In this document: piece after piece, positions 40,833 through 48,093 of the stretch
Numbering within the stretch: the stretch's first letter is position 1
How the letters are laid out: each line of letters begins with the position of its first letter
NCBI GenBank assembly: GCA_045110315.1
Contig: JBGCFY010000004.1
Span: 1 to 48,093, forward strand
Reading direction: 5' to 3'
Length of the DNA: 48,093 nucleotides
DNA from: CALFBG01 sp045110315
GTDB lineage: Bacteria; Bacteroidota; Bacteroidia; Chitinophagales; Saprospiraceae
Notes under the pieces: model-generated
The model's database searches: none
Seen by the model: the letters and a program-made list of their open reading frames with translations, nothing else
Told to the model about the DNA's origin: nothing
Translations under genes and position numbers: made by a program

Positions 40833-41960
40833 CTAAGTTTCGAGTAAATATGCTGCATACTCCATTGGCACCCGCACGGAAGCTTCCCGTAAATCCGTAT
40901 ATTGCTGTCCCGATTCCCCCTTCGCAATCAAATAGTCGGAAATCACATTAAAAATCCAACGAGAAGGTTTAGCATTTCCTTCGATGATGATTGGCCCTTG
41001 ATCACGGGTACAAAGGATATCAAAGCCTATTTCTAGGAATTCCCCGTACTGTGCAGCAATGCGTTGCGAACACTGCAAACAAATTTGTTCCATCCGTTCT
41101 CGTTGGGTTGCTGCATCAGTACCATAAGCGGCTTGGAAAAAAGCCGCTAATTCATCAAGCGGGAGCGCCGCTCCACCGGCGTTGAGGTTAGAAGTCATGG
41201 AATGTTGTTGACCAATTCTAGCACCGAGCCCGGTAATTTTGTAGGTTCCACACCGATTTTGTACAACGACTCTAACGTCGAAAGGCGCATCCTGATAGCG
41301 TACGATTTGTGCTTCTGCTTGTACAAAATACCGGCTAGGATGGTCAATGAGTTGTGTCACTTGCTTCCAAAATTTGGTATAGCTAGTATAAGTCGTTTTT
41401 TCACCAAGGTGATCAAAAATTAAATACTGATCCTGCGTTTTTTCGAGTACGAAAATTCCTTCTCCTTTAGAACCAAAAGTAGGCTTTAAGTAAATCCTAG
41501 GAGTAGCGAGTGTTTCAAAAACAGACTGGTTTGGCAAGTGAGCAAATTCGTACGCAGCTAAGGTGGGAATACCTTGGTTTTGTAAGAATTGATGAAAGTC
41601 AACTTTGTTATTGAGTAAATCAACCAAGGCTAAAGGGTTTAAAAAATGGTGTTGTGCTTGTAAAAGCTTAGCCCGACATTTTTCTAGCTGCAATTTCTCC
41701 GCAGCATCTTTAGAAAAAGCACGATCGTAAAGGAGTCTTGGAATTTCGGCAGTTACGGCTTGCCATTGCCCGCTTTTAAATTGATATCCTTTTACTGTTT
41801 GCGGACCATCTTTCCAGTCCAAAGGAGAAAAAAAGAATACCTCAAATGGCGCGGCAGGATAAGCGCGTAACATATCTTCGTAGAAAAATATCTGTTTGCC
41901 ATAAGGGAAATAAGCTTCATTTTCAACAGATAAAACACCAAGACGGATCTTCTTAGACAT
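40833..41960 (-). CDS. YheC/YheD-like ATP-grasp protein
   Basis: A 375-residue protein starting at the ATG at 41960 (MSKKIRLGVLSVEN). The frame stays open to 42269, but that extension is basic and unstructured-looking and overlaps the fadH start, so it was not used. The ATP-grasp part shows TPRIYLKPTFGSKGEGIFVLEK, FVQAEAQIVRYQDAPFDVRVVVQ, ITGLGARIGQQHSMTSNLNAGGAALPL and IIIEGNAKPSRWIF, matching the YheC/D group known from spore coats but also found in other phyla. It likely ligates an amino acid or similar acid to an acceptor. Divergent from fadH across a 284-bp spacer; no obvious substrate partner nearby. Confidence 0.8.
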   Translation of the reverse strand: MSKKIRLGVLSVENEAYFPYGKQIFFYEDMLRAYPAAPFEVFFFSPLDWKDGPQTVKGYQFKSGQWQAVTAEIPRLLYDRAFSKDAAEKLQLEKCRAKLLQAQHHFLNPLALVDLLNNKVDFHQFLQNQGIPTLAAYEFAHLPNQSVFETLATPRIYLKPTFGSKGEGIFVLEKTQDQYLIFDHLGEKTTYTSYTKFWKQVTQLIDHPSRYFVQAEAQIVRYQDAPFDVRVVVQNRCGTYKITGLGARIGQQHSMTSNLNAGGAALPLDELAAFFQAAYGTDAATQRERMEQICLQCSQRIAAQYGEFLEIGFDILCTRDQGPIIIEGNAKPSRWIFNVISDYLIAKGESGQQYTDLREASVRVPMEYAAYLLET

Positions 41961-42244
41961 AGATAATAGCTTCTTAATTGATGTCGGTAAGTTAGGTTTT
42001 TTAGCTGGTATGGAATAGCTTTTGCAAGAAGTTTTTAAACAACTTCGACAAGTTATTTTAAAAATAAGCGCCATTTTTCTAAGAAAATTCCTACTCGGAA
42101 ATACTGCGCTATATTTCTTTTTTATCCAAGTCGGTTTGTATCTTACGCGGACGGATAGAAGCTGCGCAAGGAAATCAAAAAAAACTTGTTTGCTCTCGAA
42201 GCATTTCGATAGAATTATACGATCAAATTTTAAGCTAAAAAATA
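41961..42244. other. 284-bp divergent spacer with a MITE-end-like motif
   Basis: Carries GAAGTTTTTAAACAACTTC near 42028-42046, a near-palindrome that looks like the two ends of the 92-bp repeat joined with no interior. The fadH promoter must lie here as well. Confidence 0.4.
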
Positions 42245-44269
42245 ATGTACAAAAAACTGCTTTCTCCACTGGACTTAGGATTTACAACTTTGAAAAATAG
42301 GGTATTAATGGGCTCGATGCATACTATGCTCGAAGAGGTTGACGAAACCTTTGAACGCATGGCTGCCTTTTACGCAGAAAGAGCTAGGGGAGAAGTGGGA
42401 TTGATCGTTACGGGAGGAATTGCACCGAATAAACAAGGCTTGGCTTTACCGGGCGGTCATCCGTTGAACAATGAGCCGTTAGCAAAAAAACACCGGATTA
42501 TTACCGATGCGGTTCACCAAGCGGGTGGAAAAATTTGTCTACAGATTTTGCACGTCGGTCGCTATGGTTATACCGTAGATAACGTTTCTGCAAGTGATAC
42601 CAAAGCTCCAATTTCTCCTTTTCCGGCGAGAGCCTTAACGGGCGAAGAAGTGGAACAAACCATCGAAGATTTTGTCCATTGTGCACAAATGGCTCAACTC
42701 GGTGGTTACGATGGCGTAGAAATAATGGGCTCTGAAGGATATCTTATCAATCAGTTTATTGCCAAAAAAACCAATCGACGAACGGATAAATGGGGCGGCG
42801 ATTACGAAAATAGAATCCAGTTTCCACTCGAAATTGTGCGGCAAACACGTGCAAGAGTAGGGGAGAACTTTATCCTAATCTATCGCTTGTCAATGCTAGA
42901 TTTGGTGGAGGGCGGAAGTACTTGGGAAGAAGTGGTACAGCTCGCAAAAGCAATTGAAAAGGCGGGCGCTACCATCATTAATACTGGAATTGGCTGGCAC
43001 GAAGCTCGAATTCCAACCATCGGAACCATTGTTCCTAAAGGTGGATTTGCTTGGGTAACCAAAAGAATGATGGGCGAAGTCAATATTCCACTAATCGCAA
43101 CCAATCGGATTAATATGCCTGACGTTGCAGAACAGATTTTACAAGATGGTTGTTCTGACATGGTTTCAATGGCTCGACCCTTCTTAGCAGATGCCGATTT
43201 GGTGGTCAAGGCAATGGAAAATCGCGCCGCAGAAATAAATACTTGTATTGGTTGTAATCAAGCTTGTCTAGATCATACTTTTACCATGCAAGTTTGTTCT
43301 TGTATCGTAAATCCACGAGCTTGCCACGAAACGATGCTCAATTACTTACCCGTTACCACAGAGAAAAAAATTGCTGTAGTAGGAGCAGGACCAGCAGGTT
43401 TGGCTGCCGCCACGATTGCTGCCGAGCGGGGACATCGCGTCGATTTATTTGAGGCAGCGAGTGAGATCGGAGGGCAGTTTAATATGGCTAAAATAATTCC
43501 AGGGAAAGAGGAATATGCACAAACGATTCGCTATTACGGCGAAATGATCAAAAAACATCAGGTTAATTTGCGGCTCAATCATCGAATTACCGCCGAGGCT
43601 TTGATTGCGGAAGATTACGATGAAATTATTCTAGCAACGGGTGTTACGCCTCGAACGTTAGCCATTGAAGGGATTGATCATCCCAAAGTATTGGATTACG
43701 CAGATGTTTTATCGCGTCGCGCTCCCGTTGGAAAAAGTGTAGCAATTATTGGTGCTGGTGGTATTGGTTTCGATATGGCAGAATACTTATCTCACGATAT
43801 GGCACACGAATCTCCAACCCTCAACGTGGAGGCTTACATGAAAGAGTGGGGCGTTGATATGGAATATACGCGCGGCGGTTCTCTAGCCGATCGACCACAA
43901 CCTTTAGCCTCTCCTCGGAAGGTGTATTTATTAAAACGCTCAAAAGGGAAGCACGGAAAAAACTTAGGTAAAACAACCGGATGGATTCATCGGTCTAGTT
44001 TGGCGATGAAAGACGTCAAGATGTTGCAGCAAGTTAGCTACCACAAAATAGACGATGAGGGATTGCACATCAGCGTTGGCGATCAAGCACAAACTTTGGC
44101 AGTCGACAATATTGTAATTTGTGCAGGACAAGTTTCTTTTAATGCTTTAGGAACGACTTTGAGCGAGGCGGGGCAATCGGTACACGTCATCGGTGGTGCA
44201 CACGAAGCAGCAGAACTTGACGCCAAGAAAGCCATCAAGGAAGCGAGTTATTTGGTCGCTACCTTATAA
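42245..44269 (+). CDS. fadH: NADPH-dependent 2,4-dienoyl-CoA reductase (FadH-like)
   Basis: A 674-residue flavoenzyme. Residues 1-350 are an Old-Yellow-Enzyme-type FMN barrel (LKNRVLMGSMHT, CLQILHVGRYGY, GYDGVEIMGSEGYLINQFIAKKTNRR, DMVSMARPFLADADLV). A 4Fe-4S site follows (CIGCNQACLD, CSCIVNPRAC), then an FAD/NAD(P)-binding half with AVVGAGPAGLAAATIAAERGHRVDLFE and AIIGAGGIGFDMAEYL. This is the full-length bacterial layout that reduces 2,4-dienoyl-CoA so that unsaturated fatty acids can enter beta-oxidation. It stands alone here. A MITE terminal repeat begins immediately after the stop codon. Confidence 0.92.
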   Translation: MYKKLLSPLDLGFTTLKNRVLMGSMHTMLEEVDETFERMAAFYAERARGEVGLIVTGGIAPNKQGLALPGGHPLNNEPLAKKHRIITDAVHQAGGKICLQILHVGRYGYTVDNVSASDTKAPISPFPARALTGEEVEQTIEDFVHCAQMAQLGGYDGVEIMGSEGYLINQFIAKKTNRRTDKWGGDYENRIQFPLEIVRQTRARVGENFILIYRLSMLDLVEGGSTWEEVVQLAKAIEKAGATIINTGIGWHEARIPTIGTIVPKGGFAWVTKRMMGEVNIPLIATNRINMPDVAEQILQDGCSDMVSMARPFLADADLVVKAMENRAAEINTCIGCNQACLDHTFTMQVCSCIVNPRACHETMLNYLPVTTEKKIAVVGAGPAGLAAATIAAERGHRVDLFEAASEIGGQFNMAKIIPGKEEYAQTIRYYGEMIKKHQVNLRLNHRITAEALIAEDYDEIILATGVTPRTLAIEGIDHPKVLDYADVLSRRAPVGKSVAIIGAGGIGFDMAEYLSHDMAHESPTLNVEAYMKEWGVDMEYTRGGSLADRPQPLASPRKVYLLKRSKGKHGKNLGKTTGWIHRSSLAMKDVKMLQQVSYHKIDDEGLHISVGDQAQTLAVDNIVICAGQVSFNALGTTLSEAGQSVHVIGGAHEAAELDAKKAIKEASYLVATL

Positions 44270-44287
44270 TGAAGTTGTTTTAAAATG
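44270..44287. mobile_element. Solo left end of the MITE-like repeat
   Basis: TGAAGTTGTTTTAAAATG is identical to the left end of the two full 92-bp copies, directly following the fadH stop codon. No right end is found before the next gene at 44491. Confidence 0.6.
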
Positions 44288-44490
44288 ATGTACAAGCTTA
44301 TTTTGCTATGTTTATCTTGTTCGATTCAAGCAAGACGGAGAGGACGAACAGCCTAGGATTTTGCATGCTTTAATTAAGGCATGATTATCGCTTTTTATAC
44401 TTGATTATTTTTGTCTCAAAACTAGCATCTTACAGACTAGTATAAAGTAAAACAGGCAAGTTATTCTTTACCCTAAAACCGAGACCACCA

Positions 44491-46110
44491 ATGTTGACCA
44501 AATTAGAAAAAAGAGCTTTGCGGGCAGATTTATTTCGTTATATGGACGGATTAGGCACCGGACCTTCTGCGCATTTGCTACACGAAAAAGGCGTCTTAAA
44601 TTATCTCTTAGAAAAAGGACAGGCGTCTTTATCCGAGTTAACGGAAAAGTTTGCGGCAAATGAAGGCTACCTCAATGTAGCACTGCGAATTCTTACTGCC
44701 CAAGGATGGCTGGAGATGGATTTGGATAATGAAAAAGACGAAGTACAATACCGAACGAACGAGCAGAGTGCCGCAGCTTTCGCCCATTGTTGGCTCTACG
44801 AAGATTTGGTGAAGCTAATGAAGTTATCTGGGCAATACCATCCGCGCTTATTCAAGCAAGAGCCTTTTCAGTTTTTGAAACAAATCTTTGAAAAATTTAA
44901 ACAGCAGTACGGCATTAGTTTTTCTGAAGACGCTACCACAAAAACGGTACAAAAACAAATATTAAAGCACCTAGAAGGCATGATTTGTGCGCCTTCGATT
45001 GTAGCTTTGGGCATGAGTGGAATGTTTCACAAGTATTTTATGGAGGCTTCCTTTCGGGCGGAGGAATTTCATCAAGATGCGCAGAGTTTTTCTGTGATGT
45101 TGGATTTCTTTAGTCATCTCGGCTGGTTTCAATTGAAAAATGGGACTTACCGTTTTACCGAGAAAGGTTTATTCTTTGCGAAGCGAGCGAGTGCCTTTGG
45201 CGTTACAGTTTCTTACAGCGCTACCTTTAGAAACTTGGACGAACTCATTTTTGGGAATCCAATGTTGCTTTGGGAAAAGCCAGAAAATGCGAAAGAGCTA
45301 CACGTAGATCGAAAAATGAACGTTTGGGGCAGTGGTGGTGCACACGGTACTTATTTTAAAAAAGTAGACGAAATTATTATTTCGATTTTCAATCAACCCA
45401 TCGAAGATCAACCCAAGGGAATTGTGGATATGGGATGCGGGAATGGTGCTTATTTACAACATCTTTATGAAGTAATCGAACAGCGAACCTTGCGGGGAAC
45501 GATGCTCGAAGATTATCCATTATTTTTGGTTGGAGCAGATTACAACGAAGCGGCCTTAAAAGTTACGCGGGCTAATTTGATTAAGGCAGATATTTGGGCA
45601 AAGGTGATTTGGGGAGATATTGGACGACCAGATTTGTTAGCCGCCGATTTACTCGAAAACTACGGCATCGAGTTGAAAGATTTGTTGAACGTACGAACCT
45701 TTTTAGATCACAATCGAATTTGGGAAACGCCCAGCGAACAAACACCAAATCGAGTCAGCCAGTCAACGGGCGCTTTTGCTTTTCGGGGCAAACGAATTAG
45801 TAACCAAGCCGTAGAAGACAACCTATTATTACACTTGAAAAAGTGGTCGCCTTACGTTGAAAAATTTGGTTTATTGGTCATTGAACTACATACCATTCCA
45901 CCGAATTTGACGGCGAAAAACTTAGGCCGCACTGCCGCAACGGCTTACGATGCTACCCATGGTTACTCGGATCAGTACATTGTAGAAATTGAGGTTTTTA
46001 ACAAAATTGCGGCGGAAGCAGGATTGTATCCAACGGAAGAATATTTTACACGGTTTCCAAATTCAGAGATTGCAACGGTCAGTATCAATTTATTGAAAGG
46101 AAAAAATTAG
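44491..46110 (+). CDS. Class I SAM-dependent methyltransferase with winged-helix domains
   Basis: A 539-residue protein. Residues 1-90 (TGPSAHLLHEKGVLNYLLEKGQ, LNVALRILTAQGWLE) form a winged-helix dimerisation fold; a second similar part lies around 195-245 (VMLDFFSHLGWFQLKNGTYRFTEKG). The SAM site is GIVDMGCGNGAYLQHLYEV (~312-330), with FLVGADYNEAALKVTRANL as the acidic binding segment. The size and double winged-helix front resemble O-methyltransferase modules attached to polyketide or natural-product pathways (such as the AprA MT2 type), but no such cluster is adjacent. Substrate unknown. The gene is followed by a MITE copy and then a terminator. Confidence 0.75.
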   Translation: MLTKLEKRALRADLFRYMDGLGTGPSAHLLHEKGVLNYLLEKGQASLSELTEKFAANEGYLNVALRILTAQGWLEMDLDNEKDEVQYRTNEQSAAAFAHCWLYEDLVKLMKLSGQYHPRLFKQEPFQFLKQIFEKFKQQYGISFSEDATTKTVQKQILKHLEGMICAPSIVALGMSGMFHKYFMEASFRAEEFHQDAQSFSVMLDFFSHLGWFQLKNGTYRFTEKGLFFAKRASAFGVTVSYSATFRNLDELIFGNPMLLWEKPENAKELHVDRKMNVWGSGGAHGTYFKKVDEIIISIFNQPIEDQPKGIVDMGCGNGAYLQHLYEVIEQRTLRGTMLEDYPLFLVGADYNEAALKVTRANLIKADIWAKVIWGDIGRPDLLAADLLENYGIELKDLLNVRTFLDHNRIWETPSEQTPNRVSQSTGAFAFRGKRISNQAVEDNLLLHLKKWSPYVEKFGLLVIELHTIPPNLTAKNLGRTAATAYDATHGYSDQYIVEIEVFNKIAAEAGLYPTEEYFTRFPNSEIATVSINLLKGKN

Positions 46111-46154
46111 TATAAAAGCCAATCTTAGTTTTGGTTAAGTGGATGAATTGATCA

Positions 46155-46246
46155 TGAAGTTGTTTTAAAATGGGGAAAAAATTAGCTGAAATATTGGAAA
46201 TCAATGGCTTGCAAATAAATCATCTATCTATTTTAAAACAACTTTT
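46155..46246. mobile_element. 92-bp MITE-like repeat, copy 2
   Basis: Same length and layout as the copy at 15435-15526; terminal repeats AAGTTGTTTTAAAAT (46157-46171) and its exact complement (46230-46244). The short open frame from ATGGGG is kept and ends just after the right repeat. Confidence 0.7.
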
Positions 46247-46272
46247 ATAAATAACTTAAAGAAAAAAATCTT

Positions 46273-46314
46273 AAAAAAGCATCGGGAGACAAAGGTTATT
46301 CCGGTGCTTTTTTT
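46273..46314 (+). terminator. Intrinsic terminator downstream of the methyltransferase
   Basis: A GC stem (GCATCGG with CCGGTGC, one G-T pair) is extended by A/T pairs and followed by a run of seven T. The A-run before it makes it usable on either strand. Confidence 0.75.
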
Positions 46315-46604
46315 GTAAAAATGATTTAAGTAGTTCGCGGAAATTGAACAATAAGTTTAAAAGAATTTCAAGTTATTAGCCAATTTAATTCTGCGAATTT
46401 CTTAAGCTCATTTAGGGTAAAATACAGTTAATTTTTCGTTGGAATACTGGTAACCTGAGTTTGATTCATCATCAATCTTGAAAGCAAGTAGACACTTCTA
46501 AAATCGCCCTAAAAACTTTAAGACCGATTAGTTGTTATAGATTATGCAACTGCAAATGTGATACAAATTTACTTTGTTGCCTGTATTATTCTAAAACCAT
46601 TTTC

Positions 46605-47207
46605 ATGAAAATTTTATTAATCCTTGTCGGAGTTATTATTGCCGCCTTTATTATTGTTCAAATTTTTGCTATGAGTAGCCAACGAGATATTGAAACCTAT
46701 CCTTACGAAGTCGTTAAAACTTACGATGATTTCGAAATCCGAAATTACGAAGCCAGCTTGTTTACCTCCGTTACCTTATCGACCAACGAATACAAAGAAG
46801 CTTCGAGTAGAGGTTTCTCGATTTTAGCGGGATATATTTTTGGTGGAAACGAAACGCAAGAAAAAATTTCGATGACTTCTCCCGTAGCGATGTCTTTGGA
46901 AGATTCGATGACCGTTATGTTTATGGTGCCCAAAAAATTCAACAAGGATAATTTACCAAGACCTGATCAATCACAAATTGAATTTCGGGAAGAACCTGCA
47001 AAGACGGTAGCTGCAATCACGTTTGGCGGTTGGGCTGATAAGGAGAAGATTGAAGATTACAAAAGTAAATTGTCGAAAGCTTTAACTGCGCAAGGCATTA
47101 CTTACCATAATCGTTTTTACTTTTTGGGATACAATCCTCCTTACGAAGTGCTGAATCGCAAAAATGAAGTCATTGTGGAGTTGAAGGAAAAAGCTTCGAT
47201 GGAATGA
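46605..47207 (+). CDS. SOUL-family heme-binding protein
   Basis: A 200-residue protein with an N-terminal membrane anchor (LLILVGVIIAAFIIVQIF). The SOUL domain follows: YEVVKTYDDFEIRNYEASLFTSVTL, EASSRGFSILAGYIFGGNE, KISMTSPVAMSL, MFMVPKKFNKDNLPRPD and a C-terminal FLGYNPPYEVLNRKNEVIVEL. The family binds heme or related tetrapyrroles; bacterial roles are poorly known. The protein converges with the acetolactate decarboxylase-like gene, leaving 22 bp between stops. Confidence 0.9.
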   Translation: MKILLILVGVIIAAFIIVQIFAMSSQRDIETYPYEVVKTYDDFEIRNYEASLFTSVTLSTNEYKEASSRGFSILAGYIFGGNETQEKISMTSPVAMSLEDSMTVMFMVPKKFNKDNLPRPDQSQIEFREEPAKTVAAITFGGWADKEKIEDYKSKLSKALTAQGITYHNRFYFLGYNPPYEVLNRKNEVIVELKEKASME

Positions 47208-47229
47208 GAAAATTAATGCTGGCTTAGGT

Positions 47230-47982
47230 CTATTTTGAAATAACTTCATTATCCGGCAACTTCAAAATCATTCCTTTCCCTAACGTTAAATCGTCAGCGT
47301 GCCCTGCTATTTTGTTGTCCAAGGTCTTCACGTGAATATGCATATTGGTCGTGTGGTGTGTGAAAATGGCGTGATGGGAATCAGAATAAAAACCCAAGAA
47401 TTGGACCGCACGATTTTGTATAGTTCCATACAGACCAGAACGGATATGTTTCTCGTGTGAATGCTCCGTATCTCCTTCTTTCCAATTGATGACGTGCCAA
47501 TCAAAAGATGGAGCAGTGCCTTCAATTAAAAAAGGAAAAGGCTGGTTAGTATTGATTTGATTTTCTTTGGCGACTTGAGGAAGATAGTTTTCTAATTGTT
47601 GATAGCTCATAATCTCTTCAGGAAGGTTGATGGTTTTCCATCGACTAACGGAGGCATAAACCAGCAGCGCCGCTTTTTTATCAAAGGATTGATCGTAGCT
47701 CAGCACAGTATCCGAAACCATCGTATTGAAAGCTTTACCATCAAATATTTGAATTTCGCCTTTTAAGTTTTCTAAAGCACCAATTGCATAAAGATGTTCC
47801 TTGTCCTTAAAGTCTGCGAGCTTCGCTTGTGCAGACAAATCTCCTTTGTGCATCATATTTTTCAAGGCACCCTGATAGGCTACTTGGAATTTGTTTTCGA
47901 ATGGAGACTTAGTTTCACAAGACAGGGTCGATAGAATTACAATCAAAATAAGCCATCTATACTTCATTTCATTAATTGCCAT
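47230..47982 (-). CDS. Acetolactate decarboxylase-like lipoprotein
   Basis: A 250-residue protein (or 245 if started at the inner ATG at 47967, which gives a cleaner lipoprotein signal, MKYRWLILIVILSTLSC). The fold motifs are those of alpha-acetolactate decarboxylase: LYAIGALENLKGEIQIFDGKAF near the start, and the zinc site MHIH followed 11 residues later by GH in KIAGHADDL. The usual enzyme makes acetoin from acetolactate in the cytosol or medium. Here a lipobox (LSTLSC) predicts attachment to the envelope. No acetolactate synthase gene is adjacent. The match rests on motifs, so function as a decarboxylase is likely but not certain. Confidence 0.78.
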   Translation of the reverse strand: MAINEMKYRWLILIVILSTLSCETKSPFENKFQVAYQGALKNMMHKGDLSAQAKLADFKDKEHLYAIGALENLKGEIQIFDGKAFNTMVSDTVLSYDQSFDKKAALLVYASVSRWKTINLPEEIMSYQQLENYLPQVAKENQINTNQPFPFLIEGTAPSFDWHVINWKEGDTEHSHEKHIRSGLYGTIQNRAVQFLGFYSDSHHAIFTHHTTNMHIHVKTLDNKIAGHADDLTLGKGMILKLPDNEVISK

Positions 47983-48093
47983 ATCAGTCTGATTATTATA
48001 TTTTGTTTTAATACTTGATTACCACAATAATGGTAAATAAGTTTTCTTACTTGAAATTTCAAGCACACCCGAGATATATCCCTAATCTAGCTA

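Larger units (their letters stand above)
46111..46604. other. 494-bp spacer
   Basis: Contains the second full MITE-like copy (46155-46246) and a terminator hairpin (46273-46314). The rest, including the SOUL gene upstream region, has no further recognisable gene. Confidence 0.5.

Noticed and set aside
41961..42269. N-terminal extension of the ATP-grasp frame by 103 residues
   Set aside because: It is basic, Cys/Phe-rich and unlike the family, overlaps the divergent fadH start, and MSKKIRLGVLSVEN is a natural family start at 41960.

Overview
The window looks like a chromosomal piece of a marine or gliding Bacteroidota of the Saprospiria/Lewinella type. The signs are an AT-rich genome, starts preceded by A/T-rich stretches rather than Shine-Dalgarno sequences, TAnnTTTG promoter elements, Por-type (T9SS) C-terminal sorting domains, SprB-like repeats, a DUF4836-type lipoprotein, and huge CARDB/RHS surface proteins. 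Species identity cannot be fixed from this sequence.

Region 1 (1-14.4 kb) is a surface and conflict-type block on the + strand: the 3' part of a giant beta-helix/CARDB protein, a 1643-residue RHS protein with a T9SS tail, a small effector-associated-domain (EAD11-like) protein, and a membrane-anchored TPR protein that shares a GDI-GRDKI motif with it. msrA and a TPR-sensor histidine kinase follow, separated by a 609-bp spacer that holds a structured element and a MITE-like repeat.

Region 2 (18.0-24.2 kb, - strand) is the most unusual part. It contains a radical SAM/SPASM peptide maturase, an unannotated 42-residue candidate RiPP precursor, a class I isoprenoid-synthase-like protein (QLKDDLID motif), a class II terpene-cyclase-like protein (DWDDTS plus a QW-like motif), an unknown helical protein, and an M50 intramembrane metalloprotease with an RRE-like N-terminus. 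I read this as a candidate peptide-natural-product locus with an isoprenoid-type module. Hairpins between the precursor and the isoprenoid genes leave open whether it is one operon.

Region 3 (24.9-31.5 kb) is mixed: a T9SS-exported clan GH-A-like hydrolase, tRNA-Leu(UAA) and tRNA-Gly(GCC) with their own terminators, an ABC ATPase, a DUF4836 lipoprotein, and a membrane glycosyltransferase.

Region 4 (31.5-39.5 kb, + strand) is an exopolysaccharide cluster. A 910-bp noncoding leader precedes a response regulator, an initiating sugar-phosphate transferase fused to a degenerate receiver domain, two GT2 enzymes, and an SGNH-MBOAT-SGNH O-acylation trio.

Region 5 (39.6-48.1 kb) is metabolic and stress-related: a MarR regulator and a YceI protein that share a perfect palindromic operator, a YheC/D ATP-grasp protein, a 2,4-dienoyl-CoA reductase, an O-methyltransferase-like protein, a SOUL heme-binding protein, and a lipoprotein form of acetolactate decarboxylase. 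A second full MITE copy and solo ends of the same repeat lie here.
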